NCBI GenBank assembly: GCA_029059925.1
Contig: JAIDVA010000208.1
Span: forward strand, 1-7,560
Origin: Eubacterium sp.
GTDB lineage: Bacteria; Bacillota; Clostridia; Oscillospirales; Acutalibacteraceae
Direction of reading: 5' to 3'
Length of the DNA stretch: 7,560 nt
Part shown: in pieces, positions 1 to 6,069 of the stretch
How positions within the stretch are numbered: position 1 is the stretch's first letter
How the letters are laid out: each line of letters starts with the position of its first letter
Translations under genes and position numbers: made by a program
The notes under the pieces: generated by a model
Told to the model about the DNA's origin: nothing
Database searches by the model: none
The model's input: the letters and a program-made list of their open reading frames with translations, nothing else

Positions 1-603
1 CTTATAAATCTGTTTATGCGTTTTTATGATGCAAACAGCGGCGAAATTTTGCTTGATGGCAATAATCTTCTTGATATTACAAGAAATTCACTCAGAAGCA
101 ATATCGGTATGGTTTTGCAGGACACATGGCTTAAAAGCGGTACGATTGCCGAAAATATAAGACTTGCAAATCCAAACGCTACGGATGAAGAGGTAATTGA
201 CGCCGCAAAAGCAGCTCATGCACATTCGTTTATCAAGCGTTTGCCGAATGGATATGATACCTATATCGGCGAGGATGGCGGGTCACTCTCTCAGGGGCAA
301 AAGCAGCTGCTGTGCATAACCCGTCTTATGCTTTCACCTCCGCCTGTTCTTATACTTGACGAGGCTACCTCATCTATTGATACAAGAACGGAAATAAGAA
401 TTCAGAAGGCATTTAACAAATTGATGCAGGGAAGGACAACATTTGTAGTTGCTCATCGGCTCTCAACCATAAAAAATGCCGATATTATACTGGTTATGAA
501 TGACGGCGATATTATCGAGCAGGGCAGTCATAAACAGCTTTTTGAAAAGAAGGGCTTTTATTATACCCTTTATAATTCGCAGTTCCCTAAAAAGGATATG
601 TAA
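1..603 (+). CDS. ABC exporter half-transporter, C-terminal part of the ATP-binding domain (5' end outside window)
   Basis: This is the last 200 codons of an ABC transporter whose reading frame is open at the left edge. The first residues (LINLFMRFYD) normally follow directly on a Walker A GKTT, so the true start, the membrane domain and Walker A lie upstream; the Met at position 16 is internal. Visible nucleotide-binding motifs, numbered in this fragment, are the Q-loop VLQD (Q40), signature LSQGQ (96-100), Walker B VLILDE (D120, catalytic E121), D-loop SSID (124-127) and H-loop AHRLSTI (H152). LSQGQ in place of LSGGQ, with the LYNSQF ending, is usual in the second subunit of Firmicutes heterodimeric multidrug-type exporters. 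ATP hydrolysis at the cytoplasmic face would drive export, but the substrate cannot be told from this part. A terminator follows directly, so this is the last gene of its operon. Family assignment is firm; heterodimer membership is inferred. Confidence 0.93.
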   Translation, partial: LINLFMRFYDANSGEILLDGNNLLDITRNSLRSNIGMVLQDTWLKSGTIAENIRLANPNATDEEVIDAAKAAHAHSFIKRLPNGYDTYIGEDGGSLSQGQKQLLCITRLMLSPPPVLILDEATSSIDTRTEIRIQKAFNKLMQGRTTFVVAHRLSTIKNADIILVMNDGDIIEQGSHKQLFEKKGFYYTLYNSQFPKKDM

Positions 604-607
604 TCTG

Positions 608-638
608 TAAGACCGAACTTGTTTCGGTCTTATTTTTT
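608..638 (+). terminator. Rho-independent terminator after the ABC transporter gene
   Basis: The left arm 608-617 (TAAGACCGAA) pairs perfectly with 623-632 (TTCGGTCTTA) around a 5-base loop (618-622), and a run of six T follows at 633-638. It begins 4 bases after the ABC stop codon and ends 34 bases before the lacZ -35 box, so it separates the two transcription units. Confidence 0.93.
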
Positions 639-671
639 ATCCGATACATTGCACTTTCGGCTACCTTTTTC

Positions 672-700
672 TTGTAAATTATTTTTATATCGTGTATAAT
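672..700 (+). promoter_or_regulatory. Sigma-A type promoter for lacZ and the genes behind it
   Basis: The -35 box TTGTAA (672-677) and perfect -10 box TATAAT (695-700) are separated by 17 bases. Transcription would start near 706-708, giving a leader of only about 24 bases before the lacZ ATG. No catabolite-repression (cre) palindrome or clear operator was recognised around it, so regulation by glucose or lactose cannot be read from the sequence. The position just after a terminator supports it as the start of the plus-strand cluster. Confidence 0.8.
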
Positions 701-717
701 TATATTAGCTATGAATT

Positions 718-723
718 AGGAGG
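718..723 (+). promoter_or_regulatory. Ribosome binding site that fixes the lacZ start
   Basis: A perfect AGGAGG lies 7 bases before the ATG at 731. The frame stays open back to a GTG at 692, but that codon lies just before the -10 box, upstream of the expected transcript start. The ATG at 731 is therefore the real start. Confidence 0.9.
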
Positions 724-730
724 CTGCAAT

Positions 731-3700
731 ATGAATTACAACCTGAAAACAAATAACTATAAATCCTTTGAAACCTTTAAGGCTAATGTAATGTATCCAC
801 GTTCTTATTTCATTCCGTTTGCGTCGCTTAAAGAGCTTGATGGCACGGATATAAGGAATGAACGCTACAGCTCATCAATGGTAGAATGTCTGTCAGGAGA
901 GTGGGACTTTACATATTATAATAATTGCCTTGACATACCTGCTGATTTTGATACTGATAAAATCGAATTTGATAAGGTGATTGTTCCGTCTGTATGGCAG
1001 CATACAGGCTATGAACCGCCTTATTATGTTAATCAGCGTTATCAGTTTAAGCCTAATCCGCCTGAAATTCCTGTGGATTGTCCGGCAGGTGTCTACAGAA
1101 AATATATAAATATAGAGAATACCGAGCAGAATTATTATATCTGCTTTTTAGGTGTTGCAGGAGGATTTGATCTTTTCTGCAACGGCAAATTTGTCGGCTA
1201 CAGCGAGGGCAGCCACAATACCTCACAGTTTGAGCTTAACAGCTTTATTACTGAAGGGGAAAATGAAATCGTTGTTGTTAACTATAAGTGGTGTAACGGC
1301 ACATATCTTGAGGCTCAGGATATGTTCAGATGCAACGGAATTTTCCGTGATGTTCTTCTGTACAAAACAGGCGGTAATTCAATTTATGATTTTGAGGTTA
1401 AGACTGAATATATCAGCGACAGCAAATATAAGCTTGAAATTAAGCCGTCACTCAAAATTACAGATGATTGTCAGTTCACAGCATTTTTATATGATGACGG
1501 CAAGCTTGTTGCATCGAATTCTGTTGAGGTCACACCAAAGCAGCCTGACAAAATAACCTTTGATTCATTAGATGTCAGCGAATGGTCTGCCGAGATCCCT
1601 TATCTTTATGATCTTGTCATTACACTTTCACAGGGCGAGAATATTATTGAGGTTATCAAAAAAAATGTCGGCTTTAAGCATATAGAAATAAAGGGCAATG
1701 TATTTTATTTCAATAATCAGAAGATTAAGCTTCTTGGTGTAAATCACCATGATACAAACCCGAAAACAGGATATGCAATGACGATTGAGGATATGGAGCT
1801 TGATGTCAAAACAGTTAAGGAATTCAATGGTAATTGTATAAGAACATCTCATTATCCGCCTGATCCTGCTTTTCTTGATTTATGTGATGAATATGGAATT
1901 TACATTGTTGATGAGGCTGATATCGAGACTCACGGCTGTGAGGCAGAAATAAAGAAAATAAATGGCAGAGGTGCCTGCTCACACAATCCTGCATGGAAGG
2001 AGCATTATTGGGACCGAGTATACCGTATGTTTGAGCGTGACAAGAACCACCCGTCAATCACAATGTGGTCACTCGGTAATGAGGCTCATGGATACAGCAA
2101 TCAGGACTATTGTTATGAAGAACTGAAAAAGCTGACAGCTATCCCAATTCACTATGAGGGTGTTTGCAGAACAAGACGTTGGGCTTATGATGTTCTTTCT
2201 CAGATGTATACACATCCTGCACAATGCGAAAAAATTGCGGCAGGTCACGGATTACCATCAAAATACTACACAAAGCCTTTTTATCTTTGTGAGTATGCAC
2301 ATGCGATGGGCGTCGGTGCAGGTGAACTTGAAAGATATGTAAAATGCTTTTACAGTGCAGATAATATGCTCGGCGGCTGCATATGGGAATTTGCTGACCA
2401 TGCAATTTATCATGAGGATGGCGATTACGAATATACCTATGGCGGTGACCATGGTGAATTAAAACACGACGGTAATTTCTGCGTTGATGGTCTTTTCTAT
2501 CCCGACAGAGCACCTCATTCGGGAGCATGGCAGATGAGAGCATGTTACCGTCCTGTAAGGGCAGAAAAGCACGGCGTAACAAGCTATACCTTCTTTAACC
2601 ATAACTATTTTAAAAAGGCTGATTTGCTTGTTAATTATACGGTGCTTGAAAATGGGAAGCCGATTGTTCAGGGTGAATTGAAGCTGGATATTCAGCCGCA
2701 AGGCTCTGTAATGGCTGAGATTGAAAAGTTTGATTATAATAAGAAGAAAAATACAGTTGTTCAGTTTGAATATGTTGATGGCGAAAATACGCTTGCAGTT
2801 GAGGAAATTGTAATTTCTAAGGGTGAAATAGTTGTTGATATTAAAAAGACATCTGTCCCTGAGGTGCAGCAGAGTGAAAATCGCCTGTTTATTGCTTTTG
2901 AAAACGGAAGGATGATTTTCAACACTGCTACAGGCTTTGTTGATTCGTATATATATAACGGAAAAGAGCTTGTAAATCAGGTGCCGGGCAGCGATTTCAA
3001 GGGCTTTGGAATACAGCTTTACAGAGCGCCGCTTGATAATGATATGTATTTTAAAAAGCTGTGGGATAAATACAGACTGGAGGCTCAGTCTTCATTTGTT
3101 AAAAAGTGTGGATATACGGTTTCTGATGATTGTATTGAACTGACAAGCAGAGTTACGGTGAAAACTCCGGTCAAGAAAAAGTTGGCTGTTGTTGATGTTA
3201 AGCTTTCTGTATATGGTGACGGTACGGTAAAGGCCGATTATAATTGCGTCGGTGCAGGTGCGGTTAAGTTTATTCCTCGCTTTGGTCTTCAGCTTGAAAT
3301 GCCGCAGGAGTTTAATCATGTTAAATATTTCGGTCTGGGTCCTGATGTTAATTATCCGGATTTCAAAGAACATGCAATAACAGGTATATATGAGACTACT
3401 GTTGCTGACATGCGTGAGGATTATATTAAGCCGCAGGAGAGTGCGGCAAGGTGCGAGACCAGATTTGCCGAAATAACCAATGATGACGGTATTGGCTTCA
3501 GATTTGAGGCTGTTGATAAGCCGTTTGTATTTTCAGCCAATCCGTTTACTGCACAGTCTTGTGCAAAGGCAATGCACAGGGAGGACTTAAAAGCAACTAC
3601 AACCTGTATCAATATTGATTCAGAAATGATGGGAGCAGGGTCAAATGCCTGCGGACCTATTCCGTCAAAGGAATATCAGCTTGGCTCTCTTAAGGGCAAG

Positions 3701-3757
3701 ACCTTATCTGTTGTGATTAAGCCTGTAGGTGAATCAGATGTACAAAATCGGAACTGA
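731..3757 (+). CDS. lacZ: Beta-galactosidase, glycoside hydrolase family 2 (LacZ type)
   Basis: This 1008-residue protein is close in length to E. coli LacZ (1024). It hydrolyses terminal beta-D-galactosides such as lactose by the retaining GH2 mechanism. Approximate domain order is an N-terminal jelly-roll sandwich (45-225), an Ig-like domain (226-330), a TIM barrel (332-620), a second Ig-like domain (630-715) and the large C-terminal beta-sandwich (730-1005). The acid/base is E451 in WSLGNE and the nucleophile E521 in CEYAHAMG. E399 and H401 (IETHG) with E451 match the E. coli magnesium site. N101, D197 (YLEAQDM), H374 (RTSHYP) and H524 match galactose-site residues. No signal peptide is present, so it is cytoplasmic. 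Departures from E. coli are D586 where E. coli has Asn604, and GSNACGP at the C-terminal loop that carries Trp999 in E. coli. Family assignment is firm; physiological substrate is inferred. No lactose permease is in view, and its end overlaps acpS by 20 bases. Confidence 0.95.
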   Translation: MNYNLKTNNYKSFETFKANVMYPRSYFIPFASLKELDGTDIRNERYSSSMVECLSGEWDFTYYNNCLDIPADFDTDKIEFDKVIVPSVWQHTGYEPPYYVNQRYQFKPNPPEIPVDCPAGVYRKYINIENTEQNYYICFLGVAGGFDLFCNGKFVGYSEGSHNTSQFELNSFITEGENEIVVVNYKWCNGTYLEAQDMFRCNGIFRDVLLYKTGGNSIYDFEVKTEYISDSKYKLEIKPSLKITDDCQFTAFLYDDGKLVASNSVEVTPKQPDKITFDSLDVSEWSAEIPYLYDLVITLSQGENIIEVIKKNVGFKHIEIKGNVFYFNNQKIKLLGVNHHDTNPKTGYAMTIEDMELDVKTVKEFNGNCIRTSHYPPDPAFLDLCDEYGIYIVDEADIETHGCEAEIKKINGRGACSHNPAWKEHYWDRVYRMFERDKNHPSITMWSLGNEAHGYSNQDYCYEELKKLTAIPIHYEGVCRTRRWAYDVLSQMYTHPAQCEKIAAGHGLPSKYYTKPFYLCEYAHAMGVGAGELERYVKCFYSADNMLGGCIWEFADHAIYHEDGDYEYTYGGDHGELKHDGNFCVDGLFYPDRAPHSGAWQMRACYRPVRAEKHGVTSYTFFNHNYFKKADLLVNYTVLENGKPIVQGELKLDIQPQGSVMAEIEKFDYNKKKNTVVQFEYVDGENTLAVEEIVISKGEIVVDIKKTSVPEVQQSENRLFIAFENGRMIFNTATGFVDSYIYNGKELVNQVPGSDFKGFGIQLYRAPLDNDMYFKKLWDKYRLEAQSSFVKKCGYTVSDDCIELTSRVTVKTPVKKKLAVVDVKLSVYGDGTVKADYNCVGAGAVKFIPRFGLQLEMPQEFNHVKYFGLGPDVNYPDFKEHAITGIYETTVADMREDYIKPQESAARCETRFAEITNDDGIGFRFEAVDKPFVFSANPFTAQSCAKAMHREDLKATTTCINIDSEMMGAGSNACGPIPSKEYQLGSLKGKTLSVVIKPVGESDVQNRN
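3727..3732 (+). promoter_or_regulatory. Ribosome binding site for acpS, inside lacZ
   Basis: AGGTGA lies 5 bases before the ATG at 3738. It favours this ATG over the in-frame GTG at 3729, which overlaps the site itself. Because site and start sit inside the last codons of lacZ, acpS translation is probably coupled to lacZ translation. Confidence 0.65.
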
Positions 3758-4049
3758 TATTGTGAAAATATCAAGGATTGAAAAAAGTATAAAAAATGAT
3801 ACCTTTTTGCAGCAGGTTTTCACAGAACGTGAAATAGAATATTGTAAAAAGGCAGAAAGCTTTGCAGGCTTATTTGCCTGCAAAGAGGCTTATTTTAAGG
3901 CGATCGGTACGGGAATAAAATTCCCGCTTACCGATGTGGAAATACTGCATGATGATAAGGGGAAACCTTATATTAACGGGATTGAAAACAGTGATGTGTC
4001 AGTATCGCATGACGGTGAATATGCAATTGCAACAGTGATAATTTGGTGA
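3738..4049 (+). CDS. acpS: Holo-[acyl-carrier-protein] synthase
   Basis: AcpS moves the 4'-phosphopantetheine arm from coenzyme A to a serine of apo-acyl carrier protein, which activates ACP for fatty acid synthesis in the cytoplasm. The 103 residues carry the family landmarks in order: an N-terminal GTDIVKISRI with magnesium ligand D7, the central FAGLFACKEAYFKAIGTGI with K49 and second ligand E50, and a C-terminal SVSHDGEYAIA with H91. The family usually has about 115-125 residues. Compared with B. subtilis AcpS, this protein is shorter before the FAG motif and ends almost directly after the last strand. The start overlaps lacZ by 20 bases and nnr follows after 4 bases; acpS next to the hydrate-repair gene is a common Firmicutes arrangement. 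Two strong inverted repeats lie within the conserved core (see separate entries). Identification is firm and the gene looks intact. Confidence 0.94.
   Translation: MYKIGTDIVKISRIEKSIKNDTFLQQVFTEREIEYCKKAESFAGLFACKEAYFKAIGTGIKFPLTDVEILHDDKGKPYINGIENSDVSVSHDGEYAIATVIIW
3860..3885 (+). repeat. Perfect 10-bp inverted repeat inside acpS
   Basis: CTTTGCAGGC (3860-3869) and GCCTGCAAAG (3876-3885) are exact reverse complements around the 6-base loop TTATTT. In the mRNA this forms a stable hairpin across the codons for FAGLFACK, the most conserved segment of AcpS. No T-run follows, so it does not look like a terminator. It could be a chance result of codon choice or a selected RNA element. Confidence 0.85.
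3903..3935 (+). repeat. 14-bp hairpin with a 2-base bulge inside acpS
   Basis: ATCGGTA (3903-3909) and CGGGAAT (3910-3916) pair with TACCGAT (3929-3935) and ATTCCCG (3920-3926). The loop is AAA (3917-3919) and the only interruption is the bulge CT at 3927-3928. It begins 17 bases after the preceding hairpin, so the two form a tandem pair in the transcript. No T-run follows on either strand. It covers the codons for IGTGIKFPLTD. Confidence 0.85.
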
Positions 4050-4053
4050 CATT

Positions 4054-5562
4054 ATGAGAATTTTAACAGCTAAGCAGATTAAACAGGTCGAGGAGAGAGC
4101 CTTTCAGGGCGAATTCACCGAGGAAGGGCTTATGCTCTGTGCAGGTACGGCCTGCTTTAACAAAATACTGAAATATTATGGCAATGGCATTGAGAATAAA
4201 AAGGTTGCCGTATTCTGCGGCAATGGCAAAAATGCGGGTGACGGCTTTGTTATCGCAAAGCTGCTTGTAAAAAAGGGTGTTGATGCGTGTATTGTGCTTG
4301 CAGATAAAGCCCCCGAACTGCCTGAGCCTAAAATGTATTTTGATGACGCGGTAGCAAATAGTGTGACGGATTACTATTTTGCAGAATATGATTTTGACTG
4401 CGATATTATTGTTGACTGCATTTTCGGAATAGGCTTTCATGGTGAGCCAAGAGCACCGTTTAACGAGGTGTTTGATGCCGTTAATAACAGTAACGCAGTA
4501 ATTATAAGTATTGATACACCGAGCGGCACAGATGCCACAACGGGCGAGGCTGTCAATGCCATTAAGGCAGATTTGACGATTGCAATTTCAACCCTTAAAT
4601 TTGCGCATGTTCTGCCGCCTGCAAATGCTTACTGCGGTAAAATTGTTACTGTTCATATCGGTATACCCGAGAGCTGTTATGATACCGATTATGTTCATAC
4701 CATTACAAAGGCTGATGTGAAAAAGAATTTTGTAAAACGTGATACGAATTCGCATAAAGGCTCGTTCGGAAAACAGCTTAATATCTGCGGTTCATACCTT
4801 ATGCCCGGTGCAGCTGTTATTTGTGCAAAGGCAGCATTAAAAACAGGGGTAGGCTTGCTGAAATGTACCTTTCCTAAATCTATTTATTCTGTTATGACAG
4901 GTCATATGATTCAGCCGATTTTCAAACCGATTTGTGAAAATGAGCAGAAAACAATTTCAATCGGTGCTATGAATGATATTTTTGAGGAAATAAAATGGGC
5001 AGACAGTATTGCTCTTGGCTGCGGACTCGGCAATAATGATGATACACAGGTGATTGTCGGTCAGGTTATAAAGACAAGTGAAGTGCCGATTGTTTTGGAT
5101 GCTGATGGCATAAATGCGGTTGTTCCCTTCATAGATATAATCAAGGATAAAAAAGCACCGCTTGTTATCACACCGCACCCCGCTGAAATTGCAAGGCTTA
5201 TAGATGAGAGCACGCAGTATGTTCAAACACACAGGCTTGAGGTTGCCAAGGCATTTGCTGCTGAAAATGATGCTGTTGTTGTGCTTAAGGGTGCAAATAC
5301 CATTGTGACGGACGGCAGGCAGATTTTTGTCAATACAAATGGCAACGCAGGTATGGCTATGGGCGGAACAGGTGATATGCTTACCGGTATGATTGGTTCA
5401 TTTCTCGCGCAGGGAATGTCCGCACTTGAAGCGGCAAAATCAGCTGTATTCATTCACGGTTTTTGCGGCGATATAACTGCAGCTGAGCTTTCACAGAGTG
5501 GTATGACAGTGGAGGATATGCTGTCAATATTGGGTGCTTTAATGTCCGAATTTGAGGCTTGA
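4054..5562 (+). CDS. nnr: Bifunctional NAD(P)H-hydrate repair enzyme (epimerase plus ADP/ATP-dependent dehydratase)
   Basis: This protein repairs NADH and NADPH damaged by hydration: the N-terminal half interconverts R and S hydrates, and the C-terminal half dehydrates the S form using a nucleotide. The 502 residues are near the usual full length (E. coli Nnr, 515). The YjeF-N epimerase domain covers about 1-210, with the loop CGNGKNAGDG (55-64; the family form is usually GNNGGDG) and D154 in DTPSG. The carbohydrate-kinase-like dehydratase domain covers about 220-500, with LDADG (348-352), TPHPAE (373-378), VLKGA (410-414) and GNAGMAMGGTGDMLTG (430-445). D441 is the expected catalytic aspartate. 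It starts 4 bases after the acpS stop, with only a weak GGTGA site (4045-4049), suggesting translational coupling. All key motifs are intact. It is cytoplasmic. Identification is firm. Confidence 0.95.
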   Translation: MRILTAKQIKQVEERAFQGEFTEEGLMLCAGTACFNKILKYYGNGIENKKVAVFCGNGKNAGDGFVIAKLLVKKGVDACIVLADKAPELPEPKMYFDDAVANSVTDYYFAEYDFDCDIIVDCIFGIGFHGEPRAPFNEVFDAVNNSNAVIISIDTPSGTDATTGEAVNAIKADLTIAISTLKFAHVLPPANAYCGKIVTVHIGIPESCYDTDYVHTITKADVKKNFVKRDTNSHKGSFGKQLNICGSYLMPGAAVICAKAALKTGVGLLKCTFPKSIYSVMTGHMIQPIFKPICENEQKTISIGAMNDIFEEIKWADSIALGCGLGNNDDTQVIVGQVIKTSEVPIVLDADGINAVVPFIDIIKDKKAPLVITPHPAEIARLIDESTQYVQTHRLEVAKAFAAENDAVVVLKGANTIVTDGRQIFVNTNGNAGMAMGGTGDMLTGMIGSFLAQGMSALEAAKSAVFIHGFCGDITAAELSQSGMTVEDMLSILGALMSEFEA

Positions 5563-5570
5563 CAGCCGTT

Positions 5571-5574
5571 AGGA
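5571..5574 (+). promoter_or_regulatory. Ribosome binding site supporting the TTG start of the lipoprotein gene
   Basis: AGGA (within TTAGGA) lies 9 bases before the TTG at 5584. A TGA in the same frame directly precedes that TTG (5581-5583), and the next in-frame Met is far inside the protein, past the signal sequence. TTG is therefore the only start that keeps the lipoprotein signal. Confidence 0.6.
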
Positions 5575-5583
5575 CTGATTTGA

Positions 5584-6069
5584 TTGAAAAGAGCAGCACC
5601 ATTTTTTCTTATACTTTTAATCTTATTCCTTTCAGGATGTAAGGTGAAAAATTATACCCCCGAAATTCCTTTGACATTGGAGCAGAATGTCAGAGTGACT
5701 TCGGGGGATTTTGTTTATGATTGCAAAATTTGTAAAACTGAGGAGGATGTGTCGGTTACAGTTCTGTCAACTCTTGCAGCAGGTATGACTATGACATATA
5801 ATGGCGACAAACTCAGCTTTTCATACTGCGATTTTTTATATGATATTGATGGTAAGAATTATGAAAATAAAAATCCCGCCATCGTTCTTTATGAAGTGTT
5901 TGATTATATCAATTCAATCGAACAGCTCAATGCAAAAAAAATCGATGGTGGGTTTAAATATGAGGGCAAAATCTCCCTCGGTGATTTTATTTTGATTCAG
6001 AATGATGATAATTCTTTTTCAAACCTTACAATGCGAAATATAGATTATAAGGTAGAGTTTATTCATTAA
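5584..6069 (+). CDS. Small secreted lipoprotein of unknown function
   Basis: I do not recognise a named family. The 161-residue product begins with a type II signal sequence: KR at 2-3, a hydrophobic stretch (about 6-16) and the lipobox L16-S17-G18-C19. C19 would be lipidated and the protein anchored on the outer face of the membrane. The mature part of about 143 residues is rich in alternating hydrophobic and polar residues (DFVYDCKI, VSVTVLS, KLSFSYCDFLYDI, DYKVEFI), which suggests an all-beta fold. A LolA/LppX-like sheet is possible but is a guess from pattern alone. There are two further cysteine positions close together (C47, C50) and one at C79. It starts 21 bases after nnr and is probably the last gene of that operon. 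A 51-base hairpin lies in codons 25-42 and may limit its expression. The TTG start may also keep its expression low. Confidence 0.82.
   Translation: MKRAAPFFLILLILFLSGCKVKNYTPEIPLTLEQNVRVTSGDFVYDCKICKTEEDVSVTVLSTLAAGMTMTYNGDKLSFSYCDFLYDIDGKNYENKNPAIVLYEVFDYINSIEQLNAKKIDGGFKYEGKISLGDFILIQNDDNSFSNLTMRNIDYKVEFIH
5657..5707. repeat. Long near-perfect hairpin inside the lipoprotein gene, possible bidirectional terminator
   Basis: Arms 5657-5678 and 5686-5707 pair at 20 of 22 positions (18 Watson-Crick, 2 G-T) around the 7-base loop GGAGCAG. The outer block CCCCCGAA/TTCGGGGG and inner block TGACATT/AATGTCA are both perfect; the two mismatches lie in the middle. On the plus strand ATTTTGTTT follows. 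On the minus strand TATAATTTTT follows, because 5647-5651 is a run of A. This is the shape of an intrinsic terminator for both directions, although the T-runs are imperfect. It lies within coding sequence, so active translation of the lipoprotein would tend to open it. Confidence 0.75.

Noticed and set aside
641..670. Possible second terminator: CCGA (641-644) with TCGG (657-660) before a T-run at 666-670
   Set aside because: The stem has only four pairs and a 12-base loop, and the strong terminator at 608-638 already accounts for termination.
692..730. N-terminal extension of LacZ from a GTG at 692
   Set aside because: The GTG lies just before the -10 box, upstream of the expected transcript start. 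The ATG at 731 has a perfect AGGAGG at ideal spacing.
1155..1182. Hairpin inside lacZ (TTGCAG/CTGCAA with an inner GAT/ATC)
   Set aside because: It depends on G-T pairs and a bulge in its middle part, and many weak stems like this are expected in a 3-kb gene.
1628..2701. Open reading frames of 60-150 codons antisense to lacZ
   Set aside because: They lack ribosome binding sites and recognisable domains, and their composition is that of reverse-complemented LacZ codons. They are shadows of the real gene.
3729..3737. GTG at 3729 as the acpS start
   Set aside because: It overlaps the AGGTGA binding site, and the ATG at 3738 gives the usual short AcpS N-terminus ahead of IGTDIV.
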